Source: Clostridium saccharobutylicum DSM 13864
GTDB taxonomy: Bacteria; Bacillota; Clostridia; Clostridiales; Clostridiaceae
NCBI RefSeq assembly: GCF_000473995.1
Contig: NC_022571.1
Coordinates: 4,743,416 to 4,807,415, forward strand
Length of the DNA stretch: 64,000 nt
Direction: 5' to 3'
Positions 9,998-21,100 of this stretch are shown here, piece by piece. The notes beneath the pieces are model-generated. The model was given only the letters and a program-made list of their open reading frames with translations, had not been told where the DNA came from and ran no database searches. Numbering within the stretch: the first letter of the stretch is position 1; each line of letters begins with the position of its first letter. The translations under genes and the position numbers were made by a program.

Positions 9998-10801
9998 TTC
10001 TAAAATAAGTTTAATTATGGCTTTTGCAACTCCATCTTGATCATTTGTTGATGTTATATAATTTGAATGCTTCTTCACTTCATCTGGCGCATTTCCCATT
10101 GCGACTCCAACTCCTGCATATTCTATCATATCAACATCATTATAATTATCACCCATAGCTATTATTTCAGACTGTTCAACTTTAAATTTCTTTTGAAGAA
10201 CATTAATTGCAGATGTCTTTGAAGCTTTACTTGGCATAATTTCTAGATATGTTGGTTTTGAAGGATATATATTCAAATCGTTATTTTTTATGCTTTCTTT
10301 TAAGTTGATTATTTTATCTGGATTTGACATACATAAAATCTTGTTTGGACCTGTACCTTCTTTTTTCCATTTGTAAATTAAATTTTTAAAATCAATGACA
10401 GTTGGAATTATATTTGTTATTTCACTTTCTTGTTTAGCCCATTCATCCATCTCTTCTATATACCATTCATCATCTTTATATAAACTCATATGAACATTAA
10501 ACTTTTTAGTCACTTCATATATTTCTTCTAAACTTAAAGACGATATAATCTCGTTAGATAAAATTTGACCGTTTTTATCCAATATCAATGCTCCACTATA
10601 ACAAATAATTGGTTGTTCTATTTCAAGCTCTCTTTGCAAAAATATTATACCCTTAGGCATTCTTGCAGAAACTAAAATTACTGGTATTTGTTTTTCATTT
10701 GCAATTATATTAATTTCTTTCTTTACGTTTTGTGTGATTTTGTGACTAGAATTTAATAGTGTCCCGTCAATATCTAAACATACCATTTTAAAATTTTTCA
10801 T
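9995..10801 (-). CDS. HAD-superfamily Cof-type phosphatase
   Basis: This 268-residue protein has the type IIB HAD motifs: LDIDGTLL near the N-terminus (nucleophile and acid Asp), SARMPKG as motif II, and GDNYNDVDMI as motif IV. Length and cap region fit the Cof/YidA group of cytosolic sugar-phosphate or nucleotide phosphatases. AAGGAGAGATATTT precedes the ATG. It lies 264 bp downstream of the DeoR-type regulator on the same strand, so the two may act in the same sugar-phosphate response. Two repeat elements fill the gap between them, so co-transcription is uncertain. Confidence 0.88.
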   Translation of the reverse strand: MKNFKMVCLDIDGTLLNSSHKITQNVKKEINIIANEKQIPVILVSARMPKGIIFLQRELEIEQPIICYSGALILDKNGQILSNEIISSLSLEEIYEVTKKFNVHMSLYKDDEWYIEEMDEWAKQESEITNIIPTVIDFKNLIYKWKKEGTGPNKILCMSNPDKIINLKESIKNNDLNIYPSKPTYLEIMPSKASKTSAINVLQKKFKVEQSEIIAMGDNYNDVDMIEYAGVGVAMGNAPDEVKKHSNYITSTNDQDGVAKAIIKLILE

Positions 10802-10818
10802 AAATATCTCTCCTTTTT

Positions 10819-10977
10819 AGGCACATGAAAATAAATAACAGCTTCAAAGTTACCATGGATATCTTTCATAAGGCAAAGGGCAAGTTACCCTCATAGTGAA
10901 CCTATTAGGTCAATTTGTCGATGCAGCATCATTGAAAATAATCTGGCAAATGGACCTGTTATTTTTTGAATGTGCCT
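10819..10977. repeat. Family B structured element, copy B1
   Basis: AGGCACATGAAAATAAATAA on the left and TTATTTTTTGAATGTGCCT on the right form the inverted ends. The apical hairpin carries the loop CTCATAGTGAACCTATTAG on a stem CAAGTTACC/GGTCAATTTG. The element ends 7 bases before the AAGGAGA of the HAD gene. Confidence 0.8.
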
Positions 10978-10981
10978 TATA

Positions 10982-11070
10982 TAAATTTTAGAGGCTTCCA
11001 GCGAAATTTTCACTCGTCATATGAACAAATGTATCTAATTTCGGTTGGTTACACATAACTCTAATTTAAA
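10982..11070. repeat. Family A partial element, right arm plus Y end
   Basis: GAGGCTTCCAGCGAAATTTT through CTAATTTCGGTTGGTTACAC matches the right arm and Y end of the A' subfamily copy at 51445. The left arm is missing, and family B copy B1 sits exactly where it should be. The Y end overlaps the stop codon of the DeoR gene. Confidence 0.65.
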
Positions 11071-11818
11071 CTATAATTAGTTGAATATTATATGTTTCTA
11101 TAATTTGTACAAAGGTGGAAGGAGGCATTTTATTAGTTATAATAACATCTATTTCATCCCAACTTGCTCCCTTGTAATAACTTGAACGCTTAAACTTTTC
11201 ATATTCTGTAAGCATAATTACTTTTGTAGATTTTTTAACTGCTGCGTGCTTTATAAAAGCATCCTCTTCATCAACATAATAAAATCCATCTTCAGTTATT
11301 GATGCTGCACCTAAAAACACTGCATCAAATCTTATTCCTTTAAGGTACTCTAAACAATCCAGCTTATAAAAAAATCTATTATTTTTATTAAGATAACCAC
11401 CTATTGAACTTATATCAACATCTTTATTTTCTGAAAGTATTTCAATATTATCTAATGAATGTGTAAGTATTGTAACCCTTTTATCTAAGTTCCCACATAA
11501 CAAACGTATAATTGTAGAAACATCAAAGAAATAATGTTCATCCTCATTAATAAATTCTAAAGCTCTTGTAGCTATTCTTCTTTTATCTTCTGAATATGAT
11601 TCAATTCTTTCTCTATAATCTTTAATTGTATTCTTTAATGTCGGTAAACAAATACCTCCATGTGTACGCGTTACTGCTCCCTGTTCTATAAGTTTTAAAA
11701 TATCACGACGTGCTGTATCTCTTGACACACTAAACATTTCACAAATAATGTGAATTGACATATTATTATTTTCATTTAAGTATTCTAATATTTTTAATAA
11801 TCTTTCTTCTTGATACAT
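11066..11818 (-). CDS. DeoR-family transcriptional regulator
   Basis: This 250-residue protein has an N-terminal DeoR helix-turn-helix (CEMFSVSRDTARRDILKL) followed by the family's TRTHGGICLP linker. The C-terminal half is the DeoR effector-sensing fold, with FFDVSTI, LTHSLDN and FLGAASITEDGFY segments. These regulators usually repress sugar catabolism genes and respond to a phosphorylated sugar. AGGTGATTTT precedes the ATG. The nearby HAD phosphatase is a plausible target, but no operator was identified. Confidence 0.9.
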   Translation of the reverse strand: MYQEERLLKILEYLNENNNMSIHIICEMFSVSRDTARRDILKLIEQGAVTRTHGGICLPTLKNTIKDYRERIESYSEDKRRIATRALEFINEDEHYFFDVSTIIRLLCGNLDKRVTILTHSLDNIEILSENKDVDISSIGGYLNKNNRFFYKLDCLEYLKGIRFDAVFLGAASITEDGFYYVDEEDAFIKHAAVKKSTKVIMLTEYEKFKRSSYYKGASWDEIDVIITNKMPPSTFVQIIETYNIQLIIV

Positions 11819-11852
11819 AAAATCACCTATTAATTACACCTTTCTTATAAAT

Positions 11853-12108
11853 GAAAAACTTGAAGTTTAGAATTATGTGGTTACTTACCGAAAGTAAGGA
11901 TATTCTTATTGCTCGATTGCTATAAAATAAGGCTGTGGATTTCAAAAAGTAAAAGTTGTTCAATTTCTGCATGTTCCTCAGACAAGCTGGAGGACAAGCA
12001 AAAATCGAACAACTTCTACTTAAGAAATACCTACAGCTTTATTTTAAATGCAATACTGCGCAAAAGAATATCCTTACTTTCTAGTATAGATGCACACTAA
12101 ACTTCATC
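11853..12108. repeat. Family A palindromic element, copy A4 (Y to X)
   Basis: The Y motif TGTGGTTACTTACCGAAAG is on the left and the X motif CTTTCTAGTATAGATGCAC on the right. The arms (TAAAAGTTGTTCAATTTCTG and its complement) are closely similar to copy A2. It lies just upstream of the DeoR gene and is inverted relative to copy A5. Confidence 0.8.
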
Positions 12109-12341
12109 AACTATACAAATCTATTCCATCTGTATGTCAAATTTAAAATTTATTTATCTATATACATTACCCGATTTAGAATTAATTCTAAATCAATATA
12201 TAAGTATCTTTAAGTTTATTTTAAGCCCTTTTAAGTGAATAGTCAATTATTTTTAAGCATTTATATGCATTTTATGTTTAAAGATATTTATTCGTAAGTA
12301 TTTTTAAGCATTTGTACTTAATTTATTAGTTTTTTTATATA

Positions 12342-12440
12342 AGGCACATAAAAGAAAATAACGGGTACAAAATATCATGATTATTTTTCGCTAGGCAAGA
12401 AAGCAGATTAGTTTCGTACTTGATCTATAAGAAGAATTTA
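12342..12440. repeat. Family B decayed copy B2
   Basis: AGGCACATAAAAGAAAATAA and TTATTTTTCGCTAGGCAAG match the left half of family B. The apical loop is altered (TAGTTTCGTACTTGATCTA) and no right end was found, so this copy is degraded. Confidence 0.5.
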
Positions 12441-12568
12441 TTAACGTGAACAATGATGTTTTTTTAGAAATGATAAATTTACTATCGGCTAATTGCAACA
12501 TAAGCCATAAGTTATTTATAATAGATATCAAATTTATAAATCTAAAGCTTAATTTGTTTATATATCTT

Positions 12569-12856
12569 TATAGATAAACAACTATGACTTAGGCTTGCAC
12601 TTTGAAATGTATCCTAAACTAGAAAGAAGCTGTATTCTTTTTCGGAGTGTTGCTATTATAATTTGGCTGTAGTGATTTCTTCAGTAGAAGTTGTCCTATT
12701 TTGCTTGTCCTCAACTTGTTTGAGGAGCATGCAGGAATAGGTACAACTTCTGCTGATAGAAATCCACAGCTAAGTTATAATAGCAACCGAGAAAAAGAAT
12801 ACAGCTTCTTTCGACAAGTTACACCTAAACTCTAAATTTCAAGTTATTTATCTATA
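12569..12856. repeat. Family A palindromic element, copy A5, most complete
   Basis: Both terminal repeats are intact: TATAGATAAACAACTATGAC on the left and AAGTTATTTATCTATA on the right. Next inside are the X motif (TTTGAAATGTATCCTAAAC), arms of about 90 bp, the tip CCTCAA-CTTG-TTTGAGG, and the Y motif. The right end contains the TAG stop codon of the chemoreceptor gene at 12852. Confidence 0.85.
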
Positions 12857-14861
12857 TTGTGAATTGTGATATTTCATTTTTAAGTTGATTAGATAGATCT
12901 TGCAGATTACTTGCATATTGAGTAAGTTCATCCATTGTTGCAGTTACTTCTTCTGTTGAAGCTGTAACTTCTTCTGTTATAGATGCTGATTCTTCTGATA
13001 CTGCAGCTATATTTTCAACTTGTAATTTTACATCTTCCTTATTTGAATTCATTCTTTCATTTAAGCTTTTAATATTTTCAATTGCTCCTGTTAAAGGTAT
13101 TATGGAATCTACTATTTGACCAAATATATCTTCAGTTTCATTAATTGCTTTTTCTTGATCCTGAAGCATCTCTTTACTTTCTTCCATTGCATCTTTGGCA
13201 CTCTTTGCTTTATTATTTATTTCTGCAGCAATAGCTTTTATTTCATCTGTGGATTTTTTAGATTCTTCTGCTAATTGTCGGATTTCTTCTGCAACTACTG
13301 CAAATCCCTTTCCTGCATCTCCAGCTCTTGCCGCTTCTATTCCTGCATTTAATGATAGCAAATTAGTTTGCTCAGTAATTTCTGATATCACATTTGATAT
13401 ATAATTTATCTTCTGGATACTTTGTGTCATTTCATTTACAATACTTGTTGATTCAATTGCATTTTCCTTAGTTTTATCAGATTTCATTACTAAGTCACTA
13501 AGTGTTTTTATTCCCCTAGTACTTAAGCTTTCAGTTTCACCAGCTAGTTTTCCAATATGCTTTGAATGATTCTCAACTTCATCCATGCTATCAGATAATT
13601 CTTCAGCTCTTGTTGCAACATTTGTTGCTGATTGCGCTTGATCTGTAGCTCCTGCTGCAACTTCACTTATAGCTTGTGCTACATCTGATACTGAGGCTGT
13701 AGTTTCTTCTGACATACTAGCTATATTAACTGATGATTCAACTAACTTATTTGCAGTTTCCTCAACTTTTCCAATCAATTTATTCATACTGTCAACCATT
13801 GAATTAAAGTTTTCGCCAAGTTCTCCAAACTCATCTGCAGTTGTAATATCTACTTTTTCTGTTAAGTCTCCTTCTGCAACTTTTTTAATTGCATCTTTTA
13901 TCTTGTTTATTTGTTTTATAAATATTGTTGAGCCAAAAATTCCTGCAATCGTTGCTATTATCACTGCTATAATGCATCCAATTACTATTGTAGATTTTAT
14001 GGCATCTATTGATTCCGCTATTTCGCTCTCATTTACAAAACCAATCACTTTCCAACCAGTATCATTATTTGTTAACTGAGTTACGTAATTTTTAATTCCA
14101 TTGCTTGTCCAATCGCAAGCATTAGAATCTCCATTTTTATTATTGTTCCAAAATGGTAAGTTACTAATATTTTGACCATCAGAAATTATTCCATTATTCT
14201 TTTCATTATTTATAATAACATTGCCATCATTATCTGTGACAATAACATATCCAGCTTTCATTATATTTGTATTTTTTATGTAATCTATCATTGCATTTAT
14301 TTTAATATCTATTATTGTTGTTCCTATGAATTTTCCATTATTGTCATAAACACTTTTTACAACTGATATTACTTGTTCATTTGTTACTTTGTCTGTTATT
14401 GGCTTTGTATATATTACATTTTTATCACTTTTAGCTTGTTTATACCAGTCTCGTTCTTTATAATTGAATTCGTTTATGCTCAGTACATCACTATCTAATA
14501 TTATTTGATCGCTTTCACTTGCATAACATACATTTAAAACTCCATCTGTTGTATTTTTTATTGATTTTAACTGACTTTGAATTCTTTTAATATATTCATC
14601 CTTATTAATACCATCATTATTAAAATTCTTTACATCTTCAGTATCAGCTAAAGTAGTTACTTGTTGACCAACTAGTTTTAAATGTTTTGATAATCCATCA
14701 TTAACTTCATCAATAGCTTGCGCACTTGTCAATTTTAAATTTTCCTCAAATGATGTTCTAGATTTATTTGTAGCTATAATACCAACAAATATCACTGGAA
14801 CAATAATCATTAGTATAAGAATTGATGTGATTTTTTTAAATAATTTCATTTTTTTCCACAT
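12852..14861 (-). CDS. Methyl-accepting chemotaxis protein, double Cache sensor
   Basis: This 669-residue chemoreceptor has a transmembrane helix at about 9-30 and an extracellular dCache sensor to about residue 285, with [12 protein letters not shown] and [16 protein letters not shown] segments. A second helix near 290-315, HAMP and the signalling domain follow. The hairpin reads [27 protein letters not shown] lies 6 bases before the ATG and a good vegetative promoter is upstream. The ligand is unknown. Family A element A5 supplies the sequence at the stop codon. Confidence 0.93.
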   Translation of the reverse strand: MWKKMKLFKKITSILILMIIVPVIFVGIIATNKSRTSFEENLKLTSAQAIDEVNDGLSKHLKLVGQQVTTLADTEDVKNFNNDGINKDEYIKRIQSQLKSIKNTTDGVLNVCYASESDQIILDSDVLSINEFNYKERDWYKQAKSDKNVIYTKPITDKVTNEQVISVVKSVYDNNGKFIGTTIIDIKINAMIDYIKNTNIMKAGYVIVTDNDGNVIINNEKNNGIISDGQNISNLPFWNNNKNGDSNACDWTSNGIKNYVTQLTNNDTGWKVIGFVNESEIAESIDAIKSTIVIGCIIAVIIATIAGIFGSTIFIKQINKIKDAIKKVAEGDLTEKVDITTADEFGELGENFNSMVDSMNKLIGKVEETANKLVESSVNIASMSEETTASVSDVAQAISEVAAGATDQAQSATNVATRAEELSDSMDEVENHSKHIGKLAGETESLSTRGIKTLSDLVMKSDKTKENAIESTSIVNEMTQSIQKINYISNVISEITEQTNLLSLNAGIEAARAGDAGKGFAVVAEEIRQLAEESKKSTDEIKAIAAEINNKAKSAKDAMEESKEMLQDQEKAINETEDIFGQIVDSIIPLTGAIENIKSLNERMNSNKEDVKLQVENIAAVSEESASITEEVTASTEEVTATMDELTQYASNLQDLSNQLKNEISQFTI

Positions 14862-14897
14862 TATAATCCTCCTTAGCGGGTTTACTATTATTTTCTT

Positions 14898-14926
14898 ATT
14901 TTACACTAAATAATTAGTATTGTAAA
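14898..14926 (-). promoter_or_regulatory. Vegetative promoter of the chemoreceptor
   Basis: On the minus strand TTTACA, a 17-base spacer and TAAAAT lie about 40-65 bases before the start codon. This is a sigma-A type signal rather than the sigma-D type usual for motility genes. Confidence 0.6.
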
Positions 14927-15011
14927 AATTATTTGTTTTATGTTAATTTATGTAAATTTTTTCATTTATATAGTTACTTTTTAATCGTTAAAATTCATCC
15001 ACTCTTAATAA

Positions 15012-15119
15012 TAAAAAAAGATATCTTAAAATACAGAATCAGTATAATATATTGATTATTTCATACTATGAGCTATCAATATATTATATCTAATCTTTAT
15101 TTTAAGATAATCTCTTTTT
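15012..15119 (-). terminator. Long inverted repeat, likely terminator of the giant gene
   Basis: AAAAAAAGATATCTTAAAAT pairs imperfectly with ATTTTAAGATAATCTCTTTTT across about 65 bases. A second nested pair, ATAATATATTGAT/ATCAATATATTAT, lies inside. Read on the minus strand it ends in a T tract and lies 37 bases past the stop codon. Confidence 0.65.
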
Positions 15120-15155
15120 GTTTTATAGGTATGTTATCCTATTTTATAGCCTAAT

Positions 15156-18100
15156 TTATACATACACAACTACATTAATTTCCCCCAAATTTCTTGGTAT
15201 TATCATACCTTCAATCCTTTTACCGTTAATCTCAATAACTTTTTTTTCATTATCATACTTATTGTTATCTACATTTTGTATAACTTTTATATTATAATCT
15301 TCACGATCATTTTTGATCCTTATTTCAAATTCTCCCCATGCTTTTGGTATACAAGGATTTATCATATAGCCTTTATTTTCAACTCTTTTTAATCCTAAGA
15401 TATCTTCAATTCCCACTCTATACATCCAACCTGAAGCTCCAGTATACCAACTCCATCCGCCTCTTCCTCCGTGAGGCTCTTTTATATAAACATCTGCTGC
15501 CATTACATATGGCTCTAATTTATATGTAGTACATTCAAGTTCTGTCTTTGTATGATTTATTGGGTTTATCATATTATAATATCTTACTGCTTTATCTCCT
15601 AAACCAAGCTTTGTCAAAGCTAATATTACCCAAACTGCTGCATGAGTGTATTGTCCTCCATTTTCTCTTACACCTGGTACATATCCTTTTATGTAACCTG
15701 GTTCAAGATATGAATTATCAAATGGTGGTGCTAATAAAAGTATCAAGCCTTTTTCATTTTTAACTAAATTCTTATCAACTGCTTCCATTGCTTCAAATGC
15801 TCTTTGACTATATTCTGCACATTCCTTTTCATATTTATTATTTGAATTATTTAAACTTGGATTAGAATTAAATTTATTTTCATTCAATTCATCACCTGAT
15901 CTTATTTTACTTGCTTCAGAAATTATAGCCCAGCTCTGTGCTAAAGAATCAATTTGACATTCTGGATTTTCACGGCTTCCAAGTGGAGTTCCATCATCAA
16001 AATATGCTCTTCTATACCAGCCGCCATCCCATGCATTTTTCTCTAGATTCTCTCTTATAAACTCTTTTCTTTCCTCATAATGAGCTTTAGTTTCTTGATC
16101 ATTTTTAATATTTGCAATTTTAATGAAGCTTTCTAATATAGAATATAAAAACCAGCCAAGCCATACGCTTTCACCTTTTCCCTTGTTTCCAACGGTACTC
16201 ATACCATCATTCCAGTCACCACTACCCATTAGCGGAATATTATATTCACCAAACTTTAAGGATTTTTCTATAGCTTTTAAGCAATGTTCATATATTGTTC
16301 CTTCTTTTGATGACTGGTTAACTATAGTATATCGCTCATCTTCTCCTTCCCTTAAAGGTTCATCTTCAAGGTAAGGTGCAGTTTCTTCTAAGATTCCATA
16401 ATCTCCAGTTGAATTAATATACTCTGCAGTTACATAAGGAAGCCACAATAAATCATCGCTGAATCTAGTCCTTATACCTGAATTTACAACTGGATGCCAC
16501 CAATGCTGTACGTCTCCTTCTACATACTGCCTTGATGCACTACGTAATATCTGAGCTTTTGGTATTTCTGGATTGACAACCCCAAGTGCCATAGAATCTT
16601 GAAGTTGATCTCTAAATCCATATGCTCCGCCACTTTGATAAAATGCACTTCTACTTAAATATCTACAACTTAAAGTTTGATATAATAACCATCCATTCAA
16701 AAGATAATCAAGAGATTTATCAGGTGTTTTAACTTGTATATTACCTAGGAAATGTCGCCAATATTCTTTAACTTTGTCTAATTCTCTATCTGCATTTCCT
16801 TCAATCTCATATTTATCAATAACTTCTTTTATGTTCTCTTTTTCTTCTTCACCAAGCAAAATCAAAAGCTGAACCTTTTCACCTTTTTTAATTGTAATCT
16901 TTGTAGTAGCAGCTAAACAAGGATCATAAATTGCTCCACACATATTGGATAAATTATCCTCACTTAAAGCCTTTGGTGATGAAATTTCTCCATTGGCACC
17001 TATGAACTCTTTATTATCACCAGTAAAACTTATTTTTTCTCCACCTAAAATAGTTAGATAAGAATTAAATTTTCCAAAATACTCACTATAAGGATTGCAT
17101 GCTCTGATAAATCCTCTTTCCAAAATGTTTTCTTCATGATTTCTTTTAGATTCACCATGAATATATGTTGAAATGTATCTTGCACTATCATATTCATAAA
17201 CACCCATTACAAGTTTTGCATAATAAAATACTGAAATTTCTCTATCACTTTCACTTAAATTTTCTAGAGTTACTTTCTGAATTTTTACCTTTTCTCCTTT
17301 AGGTGCAAACACTTCTAATTTTCCTCTTATATTATAAGCTGTGTGTTTAAATTCAGAATATCCAAAGTTATGTTTTATAAAATAATCACCTTTATCTCTA
17401 ACAGGCTTTGGAGTTATAGAAAAGTAATCATTAGTATTATCATCTCTAATATAAAGTGCTTCACCTAATGGATCTCTTATATAATCATTACTCCAAGGTG
17501 TTATCTTATTTTCTCTTGAATTACCACACCAAGTATAAGATGAACCACTTTCTGATATATGAAATCCAAAATCATCATTAGAAATAACATTAATCCAAGG
17601 TGCTGGAGTATTTTTAAAGTTAGATAACTTTATTAAATAACTATTATCAATTTTGCTAAAGCCACCATAACCATTAAAGAAATCTAAATCTTCCATATTG
17701 AAATCTTCATCTACTTTTTCTTTGTTTGGTTTATTTAAATCTATTTTTTTATGGCTTTCCTGTGCTTCAGTTGCAACGCCCTTAATCAAATCTTGTTTTT
17801 CTATATAATCTTCATCATGATCATATTCTTTGTATTCTATTTCACCATCATTTAGATTTGCTATTGTCATTTTAATACTATCTTTATCATCATCTAATGT
17901 TGGAGTTACTTCATCTGCAATTTCTAATTTATATGTTGTATTTAAAGGTTTAGATTTCTTTTCTAATCTATTAATTTCTAACTTCTTAGCCTTTTTTTCT
18001 ATTAATTCTTCATCTTGTTGTAACACATATTCTTCCTCATCATTATTAAGTAAAGTATTAAAATTACTTTTATAACTTTCCTCATCAACAGATTTTCTAT

Positions 18101-21100
18101 ATCTTGAAAATTCATCATCATCATTAACTCCAAGTTCTTCAACATTTTTAATTTGTTGTGAAATTGATCCTTTCTTTGAATTAATATAAAGTCTAGAAAT
18201 TCCTATTAATAAATTTTTAACTTGTTCATCCATAGTAGCTTTATTATGAAGGAAAATTCCTCCCTCTTTATTTAAAGCACTACTTTCATTTGATGTATTT
18301 ATAGCTTGAATTATGCTTTTTTGAAGAGGTTCATCATAAGAGATTTCCTCATTGTTATATACTATTAAATCTAATTTAACCCCTTTAATCTTCATATAAT
18401 AATGAAACCTTAATATATTTGTAACTAAACTTATATCATCTTCATTTTCAATAGTTAAAAATACAATAGGTAGATCACCTGATATTCCATAAGACCATAA
18501 ATCCTTTTGATGTTTTGAAATATTTTTTATATATTCTTCTCTATCTTTTCTTCCGCTATGTAAAAAGAATATATATGAAGATAAACTTTGAAATATATTA
18601 GCTTGAGCACTTCTTATTCCTAAGCTTTTAAGTTCAAGCTGTGTTTCTATACTATAATTTTCAAAAACCTTCTCTAATTGAGCAGCATCTTTATTCTTTC
18701 TGCATATATCAATAACTTCTTCTTTTGATTCTGTTGTTCCTGTTATATAATAAATTTCTTTCTTTGAATTTCCATCTAATCTAATCCTACATCTAATACT
18801 CATTATTGGATCTAAAACTGTTCCTACCGTATTATTTAATGATTTATCATTATCCATAGCAAGAGGCGATTTAAGATCTCGGTTTCTTCCAATAAAATTA
18901 ATTCTAGATGTCTCATAACTTATACTACCTTCTAAATCTCCGTTTGCTAAAACTTTATGGAATATATAAGGAACCTTTGCCCCCTTTACTCTTCCTCTTC
19001 TGCTTCCTATAAGTATATTTTCTTTCTCATCGTATTCTGTTTGTATAAACAAGTTAGAAAAAGCTGGATGAACAGCATCTGAACTGAGGGTAGCTAATGT
19101 TATTTCCATATAACTTGTTATCTCAATACTTCGTCCCTTATCACTTAAGTTATTTAAAGTAATTTTTCTAATTTCTAAGTTTTCTTCTGGAGAAACAGCT
19201 ATCTCCATCTGAGTTTCAATATTACCATCTTTTCTGTTAAATTTAGCTTTATCCAAATTAAATTCAGCAATATATTTATCTCCACAATTTTTACATGGCT
19301 CAAATGTTGAACTCCAATAATCATTAGAATTTAAATTCTTTACATAAAAGAACATTCCACTATCATCACTTGTAGAATTACCCTTCCATCTATAAAGCAT
19401 CATATCATTTTTCTTAGAATATCCACTTCCCGTTACAGTTATCATTGATGAATATTCACCATTAGATAACAACAATACCTCTGGATTGTTTTGATTGCTT
19501 CCTTTAAATATCCTTGGAATCAAGCTTTCTCCCTCAAAATACATATTCTTTGCTGAAAAATCTTCATTTCTTTCAAAAGTTATATTATTTGGAATCTTTT
19601 CTTTTAATAATAATTCTGTAGCTTTAACTTCTGGTAGACTATGAAATCTGCTTATTAAAACATTGTCTAAAAGTACATTATCAAGAGCCATCAAAGACAT
19701 ACCTAAATGATGAACCATATATGTCATTATTTTATTTGCTTTTATTCCATCATTATATACATTGTTAATCATTTGTGAATTATTTAATTCTTCTCTATTC
19801 TCTAGGTTCCCTATATTATCTAATGTGTCGCAGTCGTCCAAGCAGTTATCCACATTATCCACATCATTCACATTGCAAACTTCGTCATAATCAACTATAT
19901 TACTACCAAGTTTATCCACGCGTTTTACATGGTTATCCACACCTTTTTCATACTTATCCACATTTTGTGTATAAGTCTCTTCTAATATTCCACTATTATT
20001 TAGCAACTTTTCTTCACTTTTTGAATACTTCGGAATCCTTACAACGTATTTATCCTGTCTTGCCTTAGTATAATCCACAGCTTCAATAAATCCATACCTT
20101 CCGAGACATCCTATTTCTTCTAGTCTTCTAAGATTCTTAATCCCTTCCCCCCTAGAGAATGGTAATGTCATTAATGTTGAATATGGAGATATTACCACTT
20201 CATCTTCAAGACCTCTTTTTAATCCAAGTCCTGGAATACCAAAAGCCTTATATTGATAATTATCATCGACATCAAATTTATAGAATGCAGATTCTGATAT
20301 TCCCCAAGGGGTTTGTTTTTGTTTAGAAAAACTTATTTGAGCTTTTATTACAGATTTATATGTTTTACTTAGTAATGTTTTAGGATAATTTCTCATTATT
20401 AAAGATGGCATAAAATACTCAAACATAGTTCCACTCCAAGATACAAGAGAATGTGTATGAAAAGCATTTGTCATAGCTCTGCTTAATTTAAACCAATGAG
20501 ATGAATGTACATCATTCTTGGCTACGGCTATAAATGAGGCTATTCTCGATTCTGATGCTAGCAAATCATAATAAGAATTTCCAAGCGAATTTTCCTCTAC
20601 GTTATAACCAATTGAGAATAATTGCCTTGTTTCATCATAAAGAAATCTAAAATCCATCTCTTCTGAAATCTTATCAATTTCTTTGATTATATTATCTATT
20701 TTAGAAACATATACTTTTAAATTATTAATTCTTTCTCTTATTGTATGTTTGAAGTTATCTCCAAATTTACTTATATAATCTTCACATCTATCAATCAATT
20801 CAATAATATTAGGGATTCCTTCTAAAAATTCTTTACCGTATAACTTTTCCAATCCATCAAATATATAGCTATAATATGTAAGTTTTCTATTAGCTTCTTC
20901 TAAAAGCTTTTGCCTCCAATATTCAATTTCCTTATTCTTTTTTTCATCTGAATAATCTTTATGTGTAATTTGAATATTATCTTCTTCAGATTTATTAATG
21001 CCTTCCACTTTCATTAATATTTCGCTTAAGACATCTTTATAATCACCATTATTAATATTTGAAGCAAATCTAATTTTAATTGAAGAATCCTTTTCTTCAA

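Noticed and set aside
19840..19965. CRISPR-like direct repeats
   Set aside because: The repeated unit is 9 bp, spacing is 9-57 bp and spacers are coding; it does not resemble a CRISPR array.
19775..20068. 97-residue plus-strand frame rich in Tyr/His/Pro
   Set aside because: It is antisense to the giant glycosyltransferase gene, and its repeats reflect the DnaA-box repeats. No ribosome binding site.
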